64,000 nt of DNA from Cardinalis cardinalis. Taxonomy: Eukaryota > Chordata > Aves > Passeriformes > Cardinalidae. The notes under the pieces were generated by a model. The model was not told the DNA's origin. It made no database searches and was given only the letters and a program-made list of their open reading frames with translations. The DNA lies in contig JACDOX010000027.1 in assembly GCA_014549065.1 (NCBI GenBank), positions 5,967,257-6,031,256 on the forward strand. The letters are read 5' to 3'. Each line of letters begins with the position of its first letter. Positions within the stretch are counted from its first letter, which is position 1. The translations under genes were made by a program, and so were the position numbers. Below, in pieces: positions 43,201 to 58,200 of this stretch.

Positions 43201-46200
43201 TCTGGAGAAAAACTAAGATCCTGGGTCAACAGAAGCCCCAACAGCCCCATGCCTCATTTCCAAAGTAGAAGCTACAGACACAGGCAACAGCTTCAGAGCA
43301 GAGCCTTGTGAGGACAACTTTTGAGNATTTTAGTGTGGGTTAGAGTGAAAAAAGGAGATGCAAATCCCAAAATACTTTTTTTTATTTTACCCCCAAAAGC
43401 TGCTCACCAAGTATCTAGAGGATGGAATTTGATGCCTACCAGCTATCACTGTTTCTCTATGATTGACAGATCATCTTGTGGCTTCACCAGCAGGACATCA
43501 CTGTCCATTTTGATAATATGGAAAAGACTGAAATTTCCACTGCTAAGATGCAGCTTTCCTAAATTTTCTATGTAGCTTGAGAATCTCAGTCTACAACTGA
43601 GACAGGGTATTGCCACCATCACCTAGNCTCTAGTCTTTGCTCAGGTTCATGGAGAAAGGTGAGTGTAAACATTGATTAAACAGGGATTAAATTCAGGCAC
43701 TTCTCTTCCCAGCAAGTGCCTCCTCAGCTTTGTAAATACATTCCAAAAGACTGTTCATCTATTATTTCCCACATTTTTCACTTACCTTTTATTTATTCAA
43801 ATCTATTAGAATTTGTGAGTAGTTTCTAGTCAAACAGGATGCTAGTTATTTTTAATTATGGAACCAATCATGCTCCAAATACAACTATAAGGAGATGGAA
43901 TATTTCTATTTTACTCCTAATTTACTCACTTGATGGNGACTCAAGTTCCTTTGTATCTTCCTCTTTTTCTTCTTCTTTGGATTCATCCAATTCTTTGCTG
44001 TATTCTAGTGGAGACTGGTTCACTTGTTCTTCACTATGAGCATTCTGCTCATCCACAACTGTTATTAAGAGAAAAGACAAAGTCTCAATGATTCTAAAGA
44101 AAAGCTGCATATATCNAAATAAGCAGTTTTTGGTAGCTTTTACTTTTAAAATATCAACAAAAGAGTTCCATCTTTAAATTAGTGAAAGAGTCNGTCAATT
44201 CTTTACCAGCTGATAAAGATTTGCTGTCAGAAATTTTCATATTGTGGAGGCTAATAGTTAAAAGAAATGCACTTTTATATGTACACACACATACATACAT
44301 AAGTAGCCACACCTGCAGAGTCATCGACATTCAAACAAGCTGCATTTCTTTTCCTTGCAGCTTGTAATAAGCACAAAATTTTATCTTTGTAAGAATATAG
44401 AAATCAAATTTTATAATGAAAACTTATTCCAGTTAGACAAACAAACATGCAAACAAACATCATTATCCTCTCCTATTCTACCAGTCTGGATCAAAATGTT
44501 GCTGATGTGCACCTTTTTCTGCTTGTTCAATGATCTGCCTCACAGCCTTCTTCAAGCTGTTNGCTCGGAGCATTAACTGTTGCCTTGGTTTGAAGAGCTT
44601 CTGGGAAGACTTTGAGACACACTCTGCTAACTGCTCTTTACTTTCAGACAAGGATTCTTCACTTGAGAACTCCTCTGGTTCTTCTTCCACAATGGGGGGA
44701 GCAATGCCTGGGAGAATGGGAGCAGCCTGGGCTTCTGTGTGAAGAGCCTGGAGCAATAGGTCCAGCTTTTCATTTAACTCTGAGCACTAAGACAAAGGGA
44801 AAAAGACACATACACATTAAAAAAAATTCAACAGTGAATATGCGAATATTTTCAGGAAATATGGTACCAGATTATATATGAAACTGCAGGTGCCTTTGGT
44901 GTCTATGTAATTCCTTATGTAAAATCCAAAATGAGGTTCAATGTTTTGGAATATCAGATTATGAGTAGGTCTGCNTGGGCTTTTTGCAGACCCTGTGACA
45001 CTCAACCAGATTAGATCAATTATAATGCAAACCCCCTACACTTAGATTCAAATAATACTCNATGCTAAATTCAGCCTGCCCCATAACTGCACAGATTGCA
45101 TCCTACCCCTCTCCCAATAACTTCCAGCACAGAAAACCTCCAGATGTTTGCCCATACATGGTTTTTCACTACCCCAGTATTGAGAGGTATCTATCAGCTG
45201 TTAGGCTGAGACACATGNGGGTTTCTCTGCAATACAGCTGTGTATTTAAGCAAGTGAGTTGTCACAGAACAAGTGGCTCAAGNCAGATCAGACTGTCAAA
45301 TGCCAGAATCAGACACTGTCAAATGCCTCTCCCCAACACTAAGCAATTGTTCTCTCTAGGTACACAGGAAAAAGAAAGGATTTTCTGTACCTAAGAGAAA
45401 GAAAACACTCTCTTGCCTTGGAACAGTTAAAAAGAAAAACTAATTTTCTAAAGCGTGCACCGGATGGAAACGTGAACCACAAATTGCCACTTAGCAAGTA
45501 CATTTTCTGACCCTGGGATTGCCAAGGATTTGGTTTTCTTCTTTTTTCAGCTCATGTAAATTTTGTGTCTCGTACCAAATCCTTCTGTTGTTTTCTTTCC
45601 CAATGTTTTTGCAACATGATCTCTGTATTTTGCAGCTTAAACCACTGTTTTTAACATTGTGGTCTGTCTCCCCTTCATTCTCGCAGCATACTCTTCATTA
45701 CTCCATTGTTTTCCTGTAGCTAACTTAATCCCTAGAAGGATAACTAATGCAAAAAGAAATCCTTTTATCTCTATATATGCTACCATGAATTTTATCCTTT
45801 ATGAAGAAAGAAAGTGCAAACAGTTTAACGAGATCTCAGACTTTAAAGACAGTTTGGAAATAATTAACTCTATGCAATAGGAAGAGAAGTATTTTGAACT
45901 CACTGGTTGAAATGAAAGCCAAGCTGGGCATTCTAGAGCAATGTGAAAATTAAACATCCATGAGCTATAAGCTTTAAGAACCCAATGACTTTAAACCTGA
46001 ATGTAGTCATAATCTTACTTTAATGGCCATGGCATCAGCTTCCTCTGCATTTTCCATTGGTTTTTCGTAAGTCTTCCCTATTTTGGCAACAAAGTCCTTT
46101 ACAGTTTCACATAATATTCTTCAGTAAAAAAAAAAGGAGAGAGAAGAAATCAAATGAAATCAAACAGATATGTTTTGAATATTAAATTCTTATGGCAATT

Positions 46201-49200
46201 TATTTATATGTACACTGCTATGAATCATTCTTATTGGAAACTGAACTCCATGATCATACTTGCAAAGCAGATGACACTCTTTACCATAGCTTCCAAAACT
46301 GAACTGATAAGCTTTAAAACAAAATCTCTTTCACTTAAGCCTTGGCATACTTTATATCTCAGCCTCTCATCTGAAAAAATCACGACTGATTTTATCCATT
46401 CTCTTGCTTGTACACCTTCTCTAGGAGAGGACTTTGCAAACTTGCATTCCCTTTGGTAACTTCAAACACAGTCATGCAAATTCACACACAAAGTTGGAGC
46501 TTAAAAATCAGGGAGAAAATCTACTGACTCTAAGGAAGCACTTCTTAGATGAAAGCATATGGCCACACACATCCCATTGCACAGCTCGTGCTTTTGAAGC
46601 ATATCTGTGCAAACTACAGTGGCTGCAATGAATTTTCACTGTGTAAATCAGAAAATNACTTGGTTCTTGTTACTTGCACTGCAGAGACAGCAAACTTACT
46701 AACGAAGTGGGGATAATTGCTTAGAACTGTTCATTTGGTTGACATTTTTCTGGCAAATTAAACAACTTTAACAAGTACTGAACCAATTTAGAATCTGGAG
46801 CTAATAATATTCTGCAGTTTAATCTTCTATGTGTGCTACGTATAGTTTAAAAATGAAATTTTGTTAACTTGCTTTTATGAGGTAAAAAAAGATNTGTTGA
46901 TATTCAGATGCATTTTTTAAAATTCTATGACTGGTCTTTTGCATACTGCAAAACNTAAGATTTTTTTCATAGAGAAGGTATACACAGAACAGTTCTAATT
47001 TCAGATGATGTCCATGATTTGCCAAATTTCTCTCATTTCAAAATGTTTCAGTTTGGGGAAAAATCCCATTAATATCCTAGATCAGTATTGATTGAACTGA
47101 TATAGACAGGGCTACAACAAAGCTACCTAAGCTAAAGCTCTGCTTCANACTGGTGAAATTGTTTGTCCTCTAAACATATGCTTTACAAAAAATAGCCAAA
47201 AGAAATGCAGTGTGAAGTAGATCACATCTATGCATTAGTAANAGTAAGTTTTGTATTTAAGCCATGCACTGATTTGGAATGATTTAACATCATTTTATAT
47301 AGATATTGGGTGATTATTTTTTAAATTTAGTATTAAGCCATCCATTACAACTGTATCATCGAAAAATTTCACAGAAAAGAACATCCACTCTAAAATATAT
47401 AAATCAAGATATATTAAACCAAGCCAGTTGGCCATCCATAAGAANATCAGGCTTAGACAGAATGCTATTATGGTGATGATGTTACACAAGAAATTTATCC
47501 CCCACATCGTACATAAAACTGATTGACTCACTTGGCAGATGATATCACAACTGAATGCTGATCAGAATTGAGAATTTTTGCAAGATGAGCAGCAACTGAA
47601 TCCTCATAAGCAGATATCTGAAAATAGATATTTTCAATTCCACACATCCCAGCAGTTTAACACCAAGTAGCGAGTTTAAACACCTCAAAATAGCAGGATT
47701 TCCATTTCAGATCTAATACAAGNCCAAGTGTCTGGCAATGAAGATTCTACATGCATACTGTATTTTATGTATCAGATGTTTAATATTCAAAGTTAGACTG
47801 CATCTGAGAACNTGATCCACAGTTCTTTTCCTCTTGTAGAGAAAAGAGTAAGTTATTTCTAGGCTAAAATCNGTCTGTGAGGCAGAAAAGAATCTACCTT
47901 CTCAGATTTGTAACAACCTACATTCCTACATTATTATGTAGGTTGTTACAAATCTAATATCTTTTACATCGAAAATAAGCAAAGCTTTCCTCAAACAAAT
48001 TGCTCAATTAAGAACAAGTCTGAAGTTTGCAGCTGTAATCTGGAATTTCCACTTTAGGTCAGGTGGGTTCTCATTTCCCAAGCGCCACAACTGACAAANA
48101 CTGCCAAACTGGTATAATATTATCAAAACCAATCTCCAAGGAGCAAACCATTTGGGGCTTAGTCTTTACAAGAACATTAAAAATTACAAATTACAAAATA
48201 CTCAGGAAAATATTTGGACTGGATCCAAAATGTATCCTCACACACTGTATCCTATCTCAAAATAGCTCTGGATCCAGACTGCAATTTTAAACGAAAATTG
48301 TAACAAAATTCCAAATCCAAAGCTAAAAATAAATTCAGTTCTGACAGCTCCATTTAAGAATCTCTTGAAATCCCTCAGCATGTTTCTGTCTTTGATTTTG
48401 AGTAGACACTTTGCTTTTCTCCTAAAGCCTTCATCCTAAGACTCTGACACTGAGTCAGTTTTCATTTCAAGGAGAAAACAAAACCTAAACATCTGATCTG
48501 TAAGAATGAACTACTGCTTTTCAAACATCAGTACAAGATTTCTTGAAACCAAGTGGAACTAGTCTCCTGAAACGGCAGTAGGAATGAAAGGGAAAAAGAA
48601 CAGAATCAAATATGTAGTTCCATTTGCTTTTCAAACGGTGTCATAATCCAACACCTACTATAAGGGTAATTATTATTTTTTCTGAAATAGCCTAACTCAG
48701 TAAGCAATGTAAAAAATCTCATTAAAATAGAAATTGAANAGGGTACTCAAAAGCAAATGGTTTTGTCCAACTCAAGTAATGACAGGTAATGTAGCCTACA
48801 GAATACATTTGCTTAAAAAGAAGTTTTATATGAGCAAGCAGTTCCTTCCATTTTCAGAAGGGGCTAAAAAAAAGCTTCAACANCAGAAATAACTGGAACA
48901 AAATGATGATGAAGACACACTTGAANATTTTAACTCTCCTGAAAAATTAGAGGTGATAAAGCCTTGATCTGCATTGCTGACACCAAAAGCAGAGCTGTGT
49001 GCAAAGCAGCCCCCTTAAAATCCCAGCCTTTTTGCATCTCTATATCCAGCAATCCATCAAAGGTTATAACCTCCTTGCCAATTAAAAGAGCCTGAATTAT
49101 TAAATTGTTCAAGAGACTGCTGATTAATTATGGCTTCTCAAATACTTTTGAGCTACAGTTGATATGCATTAACTTTCTTGGGAATATATTATTTTCTCAT

Positions 49201-52200
49201 TTTCAGTCAGACTTTTCATGCCAATTAATTTGATTAAAGCATCTCCCTCTCTCAAAATTGAAACCTCATCAGCTAGTACAAGCATAAATCTGGTCTGGAA
49301 GACAGGCTGAGTGTTTCTTTGATGATACTTAGGATTTTGAGCTCTCCCAATGAACAAAGAGAAAGTTGTGATATCACCTGATCAAACTCAAGCTGCAAAA
49401 TGCTTCTGTCTTTCTTTAGAAATACAACCCCTGCCTCCAAAATGCTGGGNACTTTTCCTCAATGCTTAATCCAAACTCACAGACATTTGCTTTTATATAT
49501 TAAAAAAAATGTATTTTAAATATTTATGTATATTATCATAGTATATAGATTGTTATACAGCAACATAGCACTAAATTATACTACTATATACAAAATTATA
49601 TTAAAAAATATACTCATATATAAGAGTTATCTAAAATATATAGTATTANTATGTTACATAATAATATGAATATAGATTACATTCTTGTTTAACATGCTAT
49701 ATAAATACACTTTCTAATACATATTAAAATATACATATATATTCAGGGAGAAATTTTTCAGACAGCTTTGCTGGAAACTCCTTTCTTTCATTCCTTCTAG
49801 GTAAATAATATAGAACTGGAAACCTTACTTACTTGAGATACACAGCAAGGAAAGGCATTAATTCAGTTCAGTTAGCAGATCACAAAACACCTATTTTTCA
49901 CACAAATGCTTCAATTATGGCTATTGCCACCCCAGAAGCTCCAAGTTAAGTACACAAAACAACAAAACAGAAATTAAAGTGCACCTGGCACTCCTCTGAC
50001 TCCTCTGCAGTCACAGGAAGAATAGAAGGCTTTGCTGGTAATTTCAGTTCATACGACATTATACTCCACCTGAAAGAAACATAGGTTTCCAGACTGTTCG
50101 TTTTACACTCTCTCCACTATATTAACAAAAAGAAAATTCATTGTCACACCACAGAATATCTATGTATAAAAAAGCAGCTTAATTTGTAGTTGTAAACTAT
50201 ATGGGTAAAATAATTAGAGAGATTAAAGAGAGATTAAATTAGAGATTAAAGGTAATAATTTGTTTTATTACTCAGATTATTTTGTAGTGATTTGATTATC
50301 AGCCTCATCTGTGAAAAACTCATGGGACATTCAATACAGGGCATAAAGATTTTCTGGAAGAAAACATTCACATTATAAAAGAATTTGTGCTAACATACTG
50401 CAGAAGTCAAAGGAAACTAGACATCTTCCTAAGGAAAAATCTTTAAGGTGACATTAGCTCTTTCCATCTCAACTAGAGGAGGAAGGCATGACAACAAAGC
50501 AAATGATGAAGTGTCTTCCTTGATGTTTTTTGNTTNTTTTTTTTTTCTGTGGTACAGGACAGCACTTGACAGCACAGATAGTATGAAAGCACTGATAGCA
50601 ACAACATCCTTCAAAGCCTGCTGAAAAGAGCGAGTAATCACTGTAGATGGGCCTTGGGGGCAAGTCTACTGAAATTAGACCAAAAAATTAAACAGAGTAT
50701 GTTTTCACGACAGAAAAGAGAAAATATTATTTAATCTACAAGTTTTTCAGAATCTGAGGATCAGTAACAAGCATTTCTCTACATACTTTGCTATAAAGCA
50801 ATCAAGCAGTCTGCAGAAAAGCTTAAAATAAAAAAAGGCTTTTTTCTCTATTTCATAAAAATAACCTAAATTAAAATCCCTTATGATGACATTCAAGTGT
50901 TTGTAACTAGAGCAAGAAAAGAAACACTCATGAGAGATAGGAATAACATAAGAAATACTCCTCTCAAAAGCAGTGCTAGACTTCCATTGGAACAATATGA
51001 TCACCATCATCTCTGATTTTTTTTTAATGGGGTTGCTGCCTTCCTTTATGGATGAAACTAGGAGTGGGAAGATCTCATTTTTTTTACTAAGTAACTGCCT
51101 CAAACAGAAATATTAGTCATGGATCCAATTAGCCCAGCATCTTGTCAACAGCTGATGCCTCAGGAAAGGGTGACAGNACACAAGGTGAGTTTTCCCCACA
51201 TCCAAGGACAAAGAGCTCAGGTGTTTTCTAAATAAAGAAGCCACCATTAATGGTGTTTAATAAGCATGCATGGAGTCCATAAAATTGCTCAAATCAGTTT
51301 TGAATCTCTACAACTTCTTAATGCTCACAACTTCTTATAACAGGCAGTTATGCAGCTCCTTCAGCCAGGAAATAAGCTGTCAACTTTTGAACATGTTTGG
51401 ACAGCACAGTTCCCAGTTCCATCAGCCACTCATCCCTCTGACTCTTTAGCTTAAAAAGCAGGCCAAAGAGCTGTCCCCATCACATACTTCATGATTAAGA
51501 CCTGCANTCAAAAAACAAATCCATTGAACACCAAGTCTGTAAGAGGGATTTTAGGCCATCAGAAACCCAAATAAATACAATTTAAATCTCACAGTAAGTG
51601 ATGCATATGCACATTTAGGTTTACCTGTCTAACATTTTCGTGCTGGCTCGTTCTAGTTTTTCCAAAATCTGAGGAAGCTGCGTATCATCATCACAGGATC
51701 CTCCCCAACCAAGGACACGAGCAAGGTCATTTCCAGTACCAAGGGGTAACACTCCTAACTGACACTGAAACACAACACAGGAACAAATCTACTATTGAAA
51801 ACTAGAAAGAAAATACAAGTGGTTACAAATGCATGTTATTTCAATCAACAAATGTTAATTTCATAGCTGATGTCTAAAGCCTGTAAGTCAAGTTATGCTA
51901 TTCTGCTACAACTCGTCCTGTTTATAACAGTGAAAACTTTCATTAAACAGTAACTATTGCGTTTGTCCCATGCACAGGGATACAACAAAGAACCAAGTCA
52001 AGGAAAAGGTAAGCACACAAAATTAAGTCTAGTCAGTCTAGGCAAGGAAAGTAAATATGCACACTTGCCTGCTTGTGCAAGCTGAGCTTATCAATTTCTG
52101 ACAAGACCCAACCCACGCTTCCATCGCCACCACACACAAGAATCCTGAAGTTGTCAAACTTCTGAAATAACCGCAAACTGCAGAGAAAATGCAGAGCTAG

Positions 52201-55200
52201 TTACATCCATTAGCAAGAGAGCAGTGACATTCATTAGCAATTGTTACAAGAAAATATTGTACACAGCATCTTTATAATCCTTTTATTGTTGAGAGCTACG
52301 AGGATACAACCATCTAATTAACCTATCTGCAGCCCATCTGTCGCTTTATACTCCACTTATACTGACATTTCTGATAAATAACATGCCAAGTTATTCTTTA
52401 AAAAAAACCCTTGATATTGTTTTCAGGATTTTATAAGTCTGATTTTATTGATTTTATTAATATTTTTAAAAAAAAAAACAAATTTAATTTATAAAATTGC
52501 AGCTGCTCCATGCTTCTCACTTCAGCCAGAAGCATAATGCACCACTGGAGATTTTTCATGAGAAGAGGGTAAGACATAATGACACAATGTGCACCACAGT
52601 ATGAGCGGGCTTTTGTGGCACAGGGCTAACTAAATGTAAGGAACATTTAAGCAATTCTTATACATAAGGTAATCATAACAATATAAGACAAATAATACAG
52701 GTATTTAATATTATATCCTTAAAGCCATATGCTCCTTTCACTTCCTATTGCTCTTCCTCCTCTTCTCTGACTTCTAACATCTCCATAATACAACACTTGG
52801 ACAGTACAGAAAAGGAGGACAAGAGAGACAGAAAATGCAGAAAGGTNAGACAGAGGAAAAGGGAATGAGATGTGAAGAAGCAGGCAAAATGTAAAANATA
52901 AAAGGGATTTAAACTGAAAAAAAAGGAAAAAAGAAAAAATTGGAAAGTACACTCTTAAAATACTAACAACAAAGATATGTTTTTAATGCATGTTATTTTC
53001 CAGAATTTGTATAATTTCTGAACCATTTTTAAAAAGTAACATATCAAAATCACAAATTTTTGAAGCATTTATATTTTTTTGAGAGAAAATAATGTCACTT
53101 GAATACAATGGGCACATACCTAGTCAGAACAAAAGTAGATATTTAAAGGGAAAAAATNTTGATACCAGAGCAATTTATCCTATCCTGAGAAAAAGGAGAA
53201 CACCCCTAGCAATACACTGACTCATAACATGCAACTCTGCTTTTTAGATCAACTAGAAAAAAAGAAGACATCAGTGCAACCTGATGGAATACCTACTAAG
53301 GATCTCTCCTTGGAAAGTGTTTGGGAGAAGTACTTAAAAGCAGCTGACATGAACTGCAATTTCTGTGCAAAATCAAAGTGAGCCACCTCAGCCATGGCAG
53401 AACTATATGAAGGAAGAGAACTTGCAAACATATTTTTCATACTGTCTCCTTTCAAACACTGTCTAATCAATTAAGATAACTGTTATATGTCATTATAATT
53501 ACATGTACAAAATGCTAGCTAAAAGTGACTTGGATTCAGCTCAGATTTTCAGGGTTATAATGAAAAGAATATTACAACTCAGAGTTATTATGATGTGTCC
53601 ATAACACAGTACTAATTATTATAATCCACATCTGTAATCNATTGTATTATTTACGCACTGCTTGAACTGAATTTTTGTGGATTTGCTCCATCTACTCTTT
53701 ATCATTAAGTATAATTCTGCANATTTGAGAGTACAAAAATTAGTGCTTCTAGTTGCTATAACTGATAGCATTAGGCCATTTGACCACATCACTATATTTT
53801 TGTGGAATTGAAATAGGCAACAGAAACATGGGCACGAATTTAGTCTTCATTAATGTGCAAAGATGATTAAGTTGTGGCCACCACTATGCAAATTTCATCA
53901 CTATCTCTCCAACAATCAACCCTCAGATTTTGGGGAAAATGCCTGGTGGTTTTAATTGTGTTCTTGCTCCAAATTCTTTGAGATGGTCATTTTCTTGACT
54001 ATTTCCATATGTTGCATAAACCATACTTTGGACATACTTTTCAGGTGAAAAATTTTTCATGTACTGCCCATTAACCCACTGCAGACCCCCCACTAACATT
54101 TGTGTTCAGAATTTTAGAAGATACAGAGCACATTTAGACAATAGTCTTATTCCATAGCTACACACAAAAAGGTCAGAGGAATATCAGAATTATGCATGTG
54201 AAATGGAAGATGAGCACCTGGCAACTGTGCATAAAGGCAAAATCAAAGTTCCTGTGATACAGGAAAACATCTGCACNTTTATATCAGTTTTGAGCCTTAC
54301 CAGTTAACAGAAGTCAAAGCTAGCCAAGAGGTTTTNGTTTTGAACTTTTGAGCTTTTCTAGAAGGAAAATGTTATCCTACAAACCCTTCACATACCAGAA
54401 TTTATCTTGAAATTCTATTGCCTCTTAGATTTTAATTAGGAAGTCAGAGTAGATATTGGTGATGGAATTACAGCAACAAGTGGATATAACNCTATAAAGC
54501 AAGGGGAACACAACACTATACTTTGCACCTAATTCCCTTGTGGAGAGGCTTGCTCAAGGTTTCCAAGGTCATTACCCTAAGTGAGGTCCTCCATTCATTA
54601 AATCGAAGACCTGAGCTGGATTTAACGACTGTTTGAATCGACGAAGAAACTTTACTCCCTGATTGTCTCCACTCTTTGAGTTAACAAAAACTAAAAGAGG
54701 ACTGGCACAGGATGGCGGGCATGTGGCTTTCCAGAAACCTGTAAACATAGTTAGAAAGAATGAAATAAATAAGGTTTCCTAATATGAACAACACAAAAAG
54801 AAATCATGGGAAAGAGGAAGATAGGGATGAAGAACAAAAGGAGTACATTTTTTCATGCATAATGTAAATGCTAAACTGANTATTAGTCCTGCAAGGAAAA
54901 TAATTACACAAGATTTACCAGCTATTCTTTTGTTTGTTTCTGGTATTTTCAGTGCCTAGATTTAGTAAAATCCTGAAGACAATAGCTTTACTGTTTTTCA
55001 ACTGCTATTAACCTTTTAGAATACTTCTTAAGTCTCATCTTCGCAGATTATTACCACATAATTGAATATATATTTCAGTTACAAGTGTTTGGTTTTCAAT
55101 CTTATTTTGCTTTAACTTTGCTGGGCTGAATGGGATCATTCATGTCTGTATGAGCTTTTTAAGAGTGCTCACAGATTTTAAAAGTTACTTGTACTCAGTT

Positions 55201-58200
55201 CCTCGCAGGTGAGACTTCACATAAGAGCCTTTTTTTCAGACTGAGGTTATACTATTCAGTATAACAGAATCACTGAACAACAGAAGACCTTCAGCTGTGA
55301 TTCAAAGCTTATTAAAGCCAGTGCAGGTCTTAACTAATTACAGCAGGCTCTCTACAAGGTCCCTAGTCAGAAGGATTAATGGACACTGTTGTCACTAACA
55401 TGACCAGTCCATGGAGGGAATGGTTTCCCAGCAGCACTCCAAAATGAGACATCACATGTAAAGGTTTTGACATTTGTCTCCAGCATTATTAAAATGATTG
55501 TGTTGNTTTCAATTACTAAAAAAATACTAAAGCTACAAATAAAAAAAAATCATTAAGGGATGCTAATTTAATTCCACATTATCATAATGTCTAATTTCAA
55601 ATAAGGTTTGATTCATTAATTTAAATGCCAAGAAAACTAATTTCACATATTGAACGATCTTCCTAGCATGAGCAATAAATGACAGCATGATGTCTAAGAC
55701 ACCACAAAGCAAATAAATAGAGTGAATATATACAGCATACACAATCACTTTTACTAACTTCATGTAGCAAAATTCATTTAATAGCATTCATGGGATTGGT
55801 CTACTTTACCATTGACACAAACTATAAAATTAAAGTAGTTAAGATTTTGTGATACTTTTTTTTTTAAATCCACCCTCTGCCTTGAAGTGCAGTCTCCCAC
55901 TCTTGATGTGTCTGTATCCTGGACCACCAAAAAGCAGCTCTGAGTTTTGAGCATTTGCTAGGTTTTATCTGTGTGCTGCAGGATTTTTATACTGCTTATC
56001 TTTTAAAAAAATAAATCAGAGAAGCTATGGAAGCAATTCCTCTCTTAAGCCTGGTAAAGTAGTTGTTGGATCTGAGCTGTTCAGCTAACTTATCTCTGCA
56101 TAATGCAAAATTATCCAAAATTTGAGAACTCACNGAAGGAGTGGTGTATGCTAGGCTGGCATCAGCCCACTTCATCTGAGGATTCTGATCATTCACTTGA
56201 AATGTTTCTAAGGGTCATAAGCAAAATGGAAGAAAACTTCTGCTGGGGCAGCTTTAAAAACATNCCAGTTGAATAACTCTCTAAAAACCTACACAGAAAA
56301 TTATACTTCCCTAAATTTGCAGACTGCATTCACCTGCTCAGCAGAAGGATTTTAGCCTTGAATATTTGCATGGATCTCAATAGGCCCTGGAATTCCAGAG
56401 GTACCACTGAACACACCACAGTACTACGTACCATCGGAGTCTATACTGTTTAGTGCTGTTGGAGGGATGATCGATACCTTACATTGGCCAAGTGGACATT
56501 TACGGGGGTACAGATCTTTACAGGCCGTGTGAACCTACAAAAGAAACAAAAAATTATTTTCCTGCAGTGGAATTTTGAGGTAAAAATACAACTGATTCTG
56601 TGTTATCTATGTAACAAAAATGGACTCATATTTAACATTTAGGTGTAGAGGGAAAAGGAGTGAGAATAGGAAAAAACCCCAAATGTTCAACCACTGATCC
56701 TTTTTACTAACTCAACAAAACATTATTTTGGAGAATTTCATCTTCAGCTACCCTTATAGGAGATAAGAATCATCCTTTCTAGGGAATCACTTGCCCCNAT
56801 CCACAAGGAAGGAAGAAGCAAGCTCCCAGCATCTGTGCTGATGGCAGCAGNCTAAACAATAGCTCTGAACCTGCCTGGTCCACTGGGGCCGTTCTGGGAG
56901 ACACATCTGCATTAAAGCTAGCACACCTAGCAAGCCACACCAATCTCCCAAACTTGAGTTGCATAAACTCCATATTGCAAAGGTCTTTTCCACAGATATT
57001 GGAAAGAGAGGCACATGCAGAGGTGGTTGCATTTCACCAAAATATCAAGTTGCCTCTGGAGATGCCAATTATTTTCTATGGCTCATTCACAAAGCCTTGG
57101 ACACCTATATGCCAGACTGCTAACATGCATAAGAAATCCATCTTTTTAGACAAGTTGATACAATTAAGAGAAAACTATATATTGGGAAACAGCAGTAGTG
57201 AGAAGTAGTGAGTAGAGAATTTCAATCAGCAACCTACAGATTGCCCTGAAGAAGAGAAAGTCAAGATTTTGCACTAATAAACTCATTACTACATTAATAT
57301 TAATAAATACGAATATAAAATATTAATAAATACGAATAGAGCAATATCTACAATAAAAAATATAAGAAAGTAACATATTAGGCATAAGGAACAGGCACCT
57401 GAACATTCAGTTAACAGCTAGAAGAAAGCAGAGAAAACACATTGGAGATGACACCACCTATTAAAGAAAAGCTGCATCTGTGGGTGTATTTAAAATTGAT
57501 TGTGCAAGTAGGACAGTCATCAGAAATTCTGCATGCTACAGAGATCTGAGTTTGCAGAAGCTGCTTGTTCCTACTTAATCCAAAAGCAAGTTGTGGAATG
57601 ACAGAACAAAAATAATGGCAGGCAGTAAAGCTGTCAAACGGCAAGATGCTTGGATGATGCTCAGCACACCTACCATAGCTTTACACCAAAGGCACTTCCA
57701 ATCCTGCAGGCGTAGAACACTGCCACAAGTCTTGTCACAGACGGCGCATTTGGCACTGACGGGCAGGTTTCCCTCTAACCACTGGTGAGGCATTGCTATC
57801 TGTGGAGAAGGAGGCATTAGAGTTAAGGACTCAGAAAGGGAAATTAAAGGCTTTTGTCTCTCAAATACAGGTGGATTTAAACTACTTCTCAGAGCTGTAC
57901 CCTTTCATCAAAGAAGCAGGTATGCTGGTCAGCCAGGATAAGGGACACTGATGCTCAGAAGGCAACTGCAATGAATGGACCACTCTGGTGTTCCACATGC
58001 TAGGCAGAAAACATGACACCTGAAGAAGGGAGACCTGTCTCACTCATGGTAGCAATAAACCATAACATAACAGGGCAGTTAAGTCCAGAGACTCTGTCAT
58101 ACAAACAAGTTCCCACTTGGTTATGTTGACTACATGACACAAACCAATTAAAAATACCTAAAATTCATAAAAATAGGCAGGACAGCAGAATTCCTCTGTC

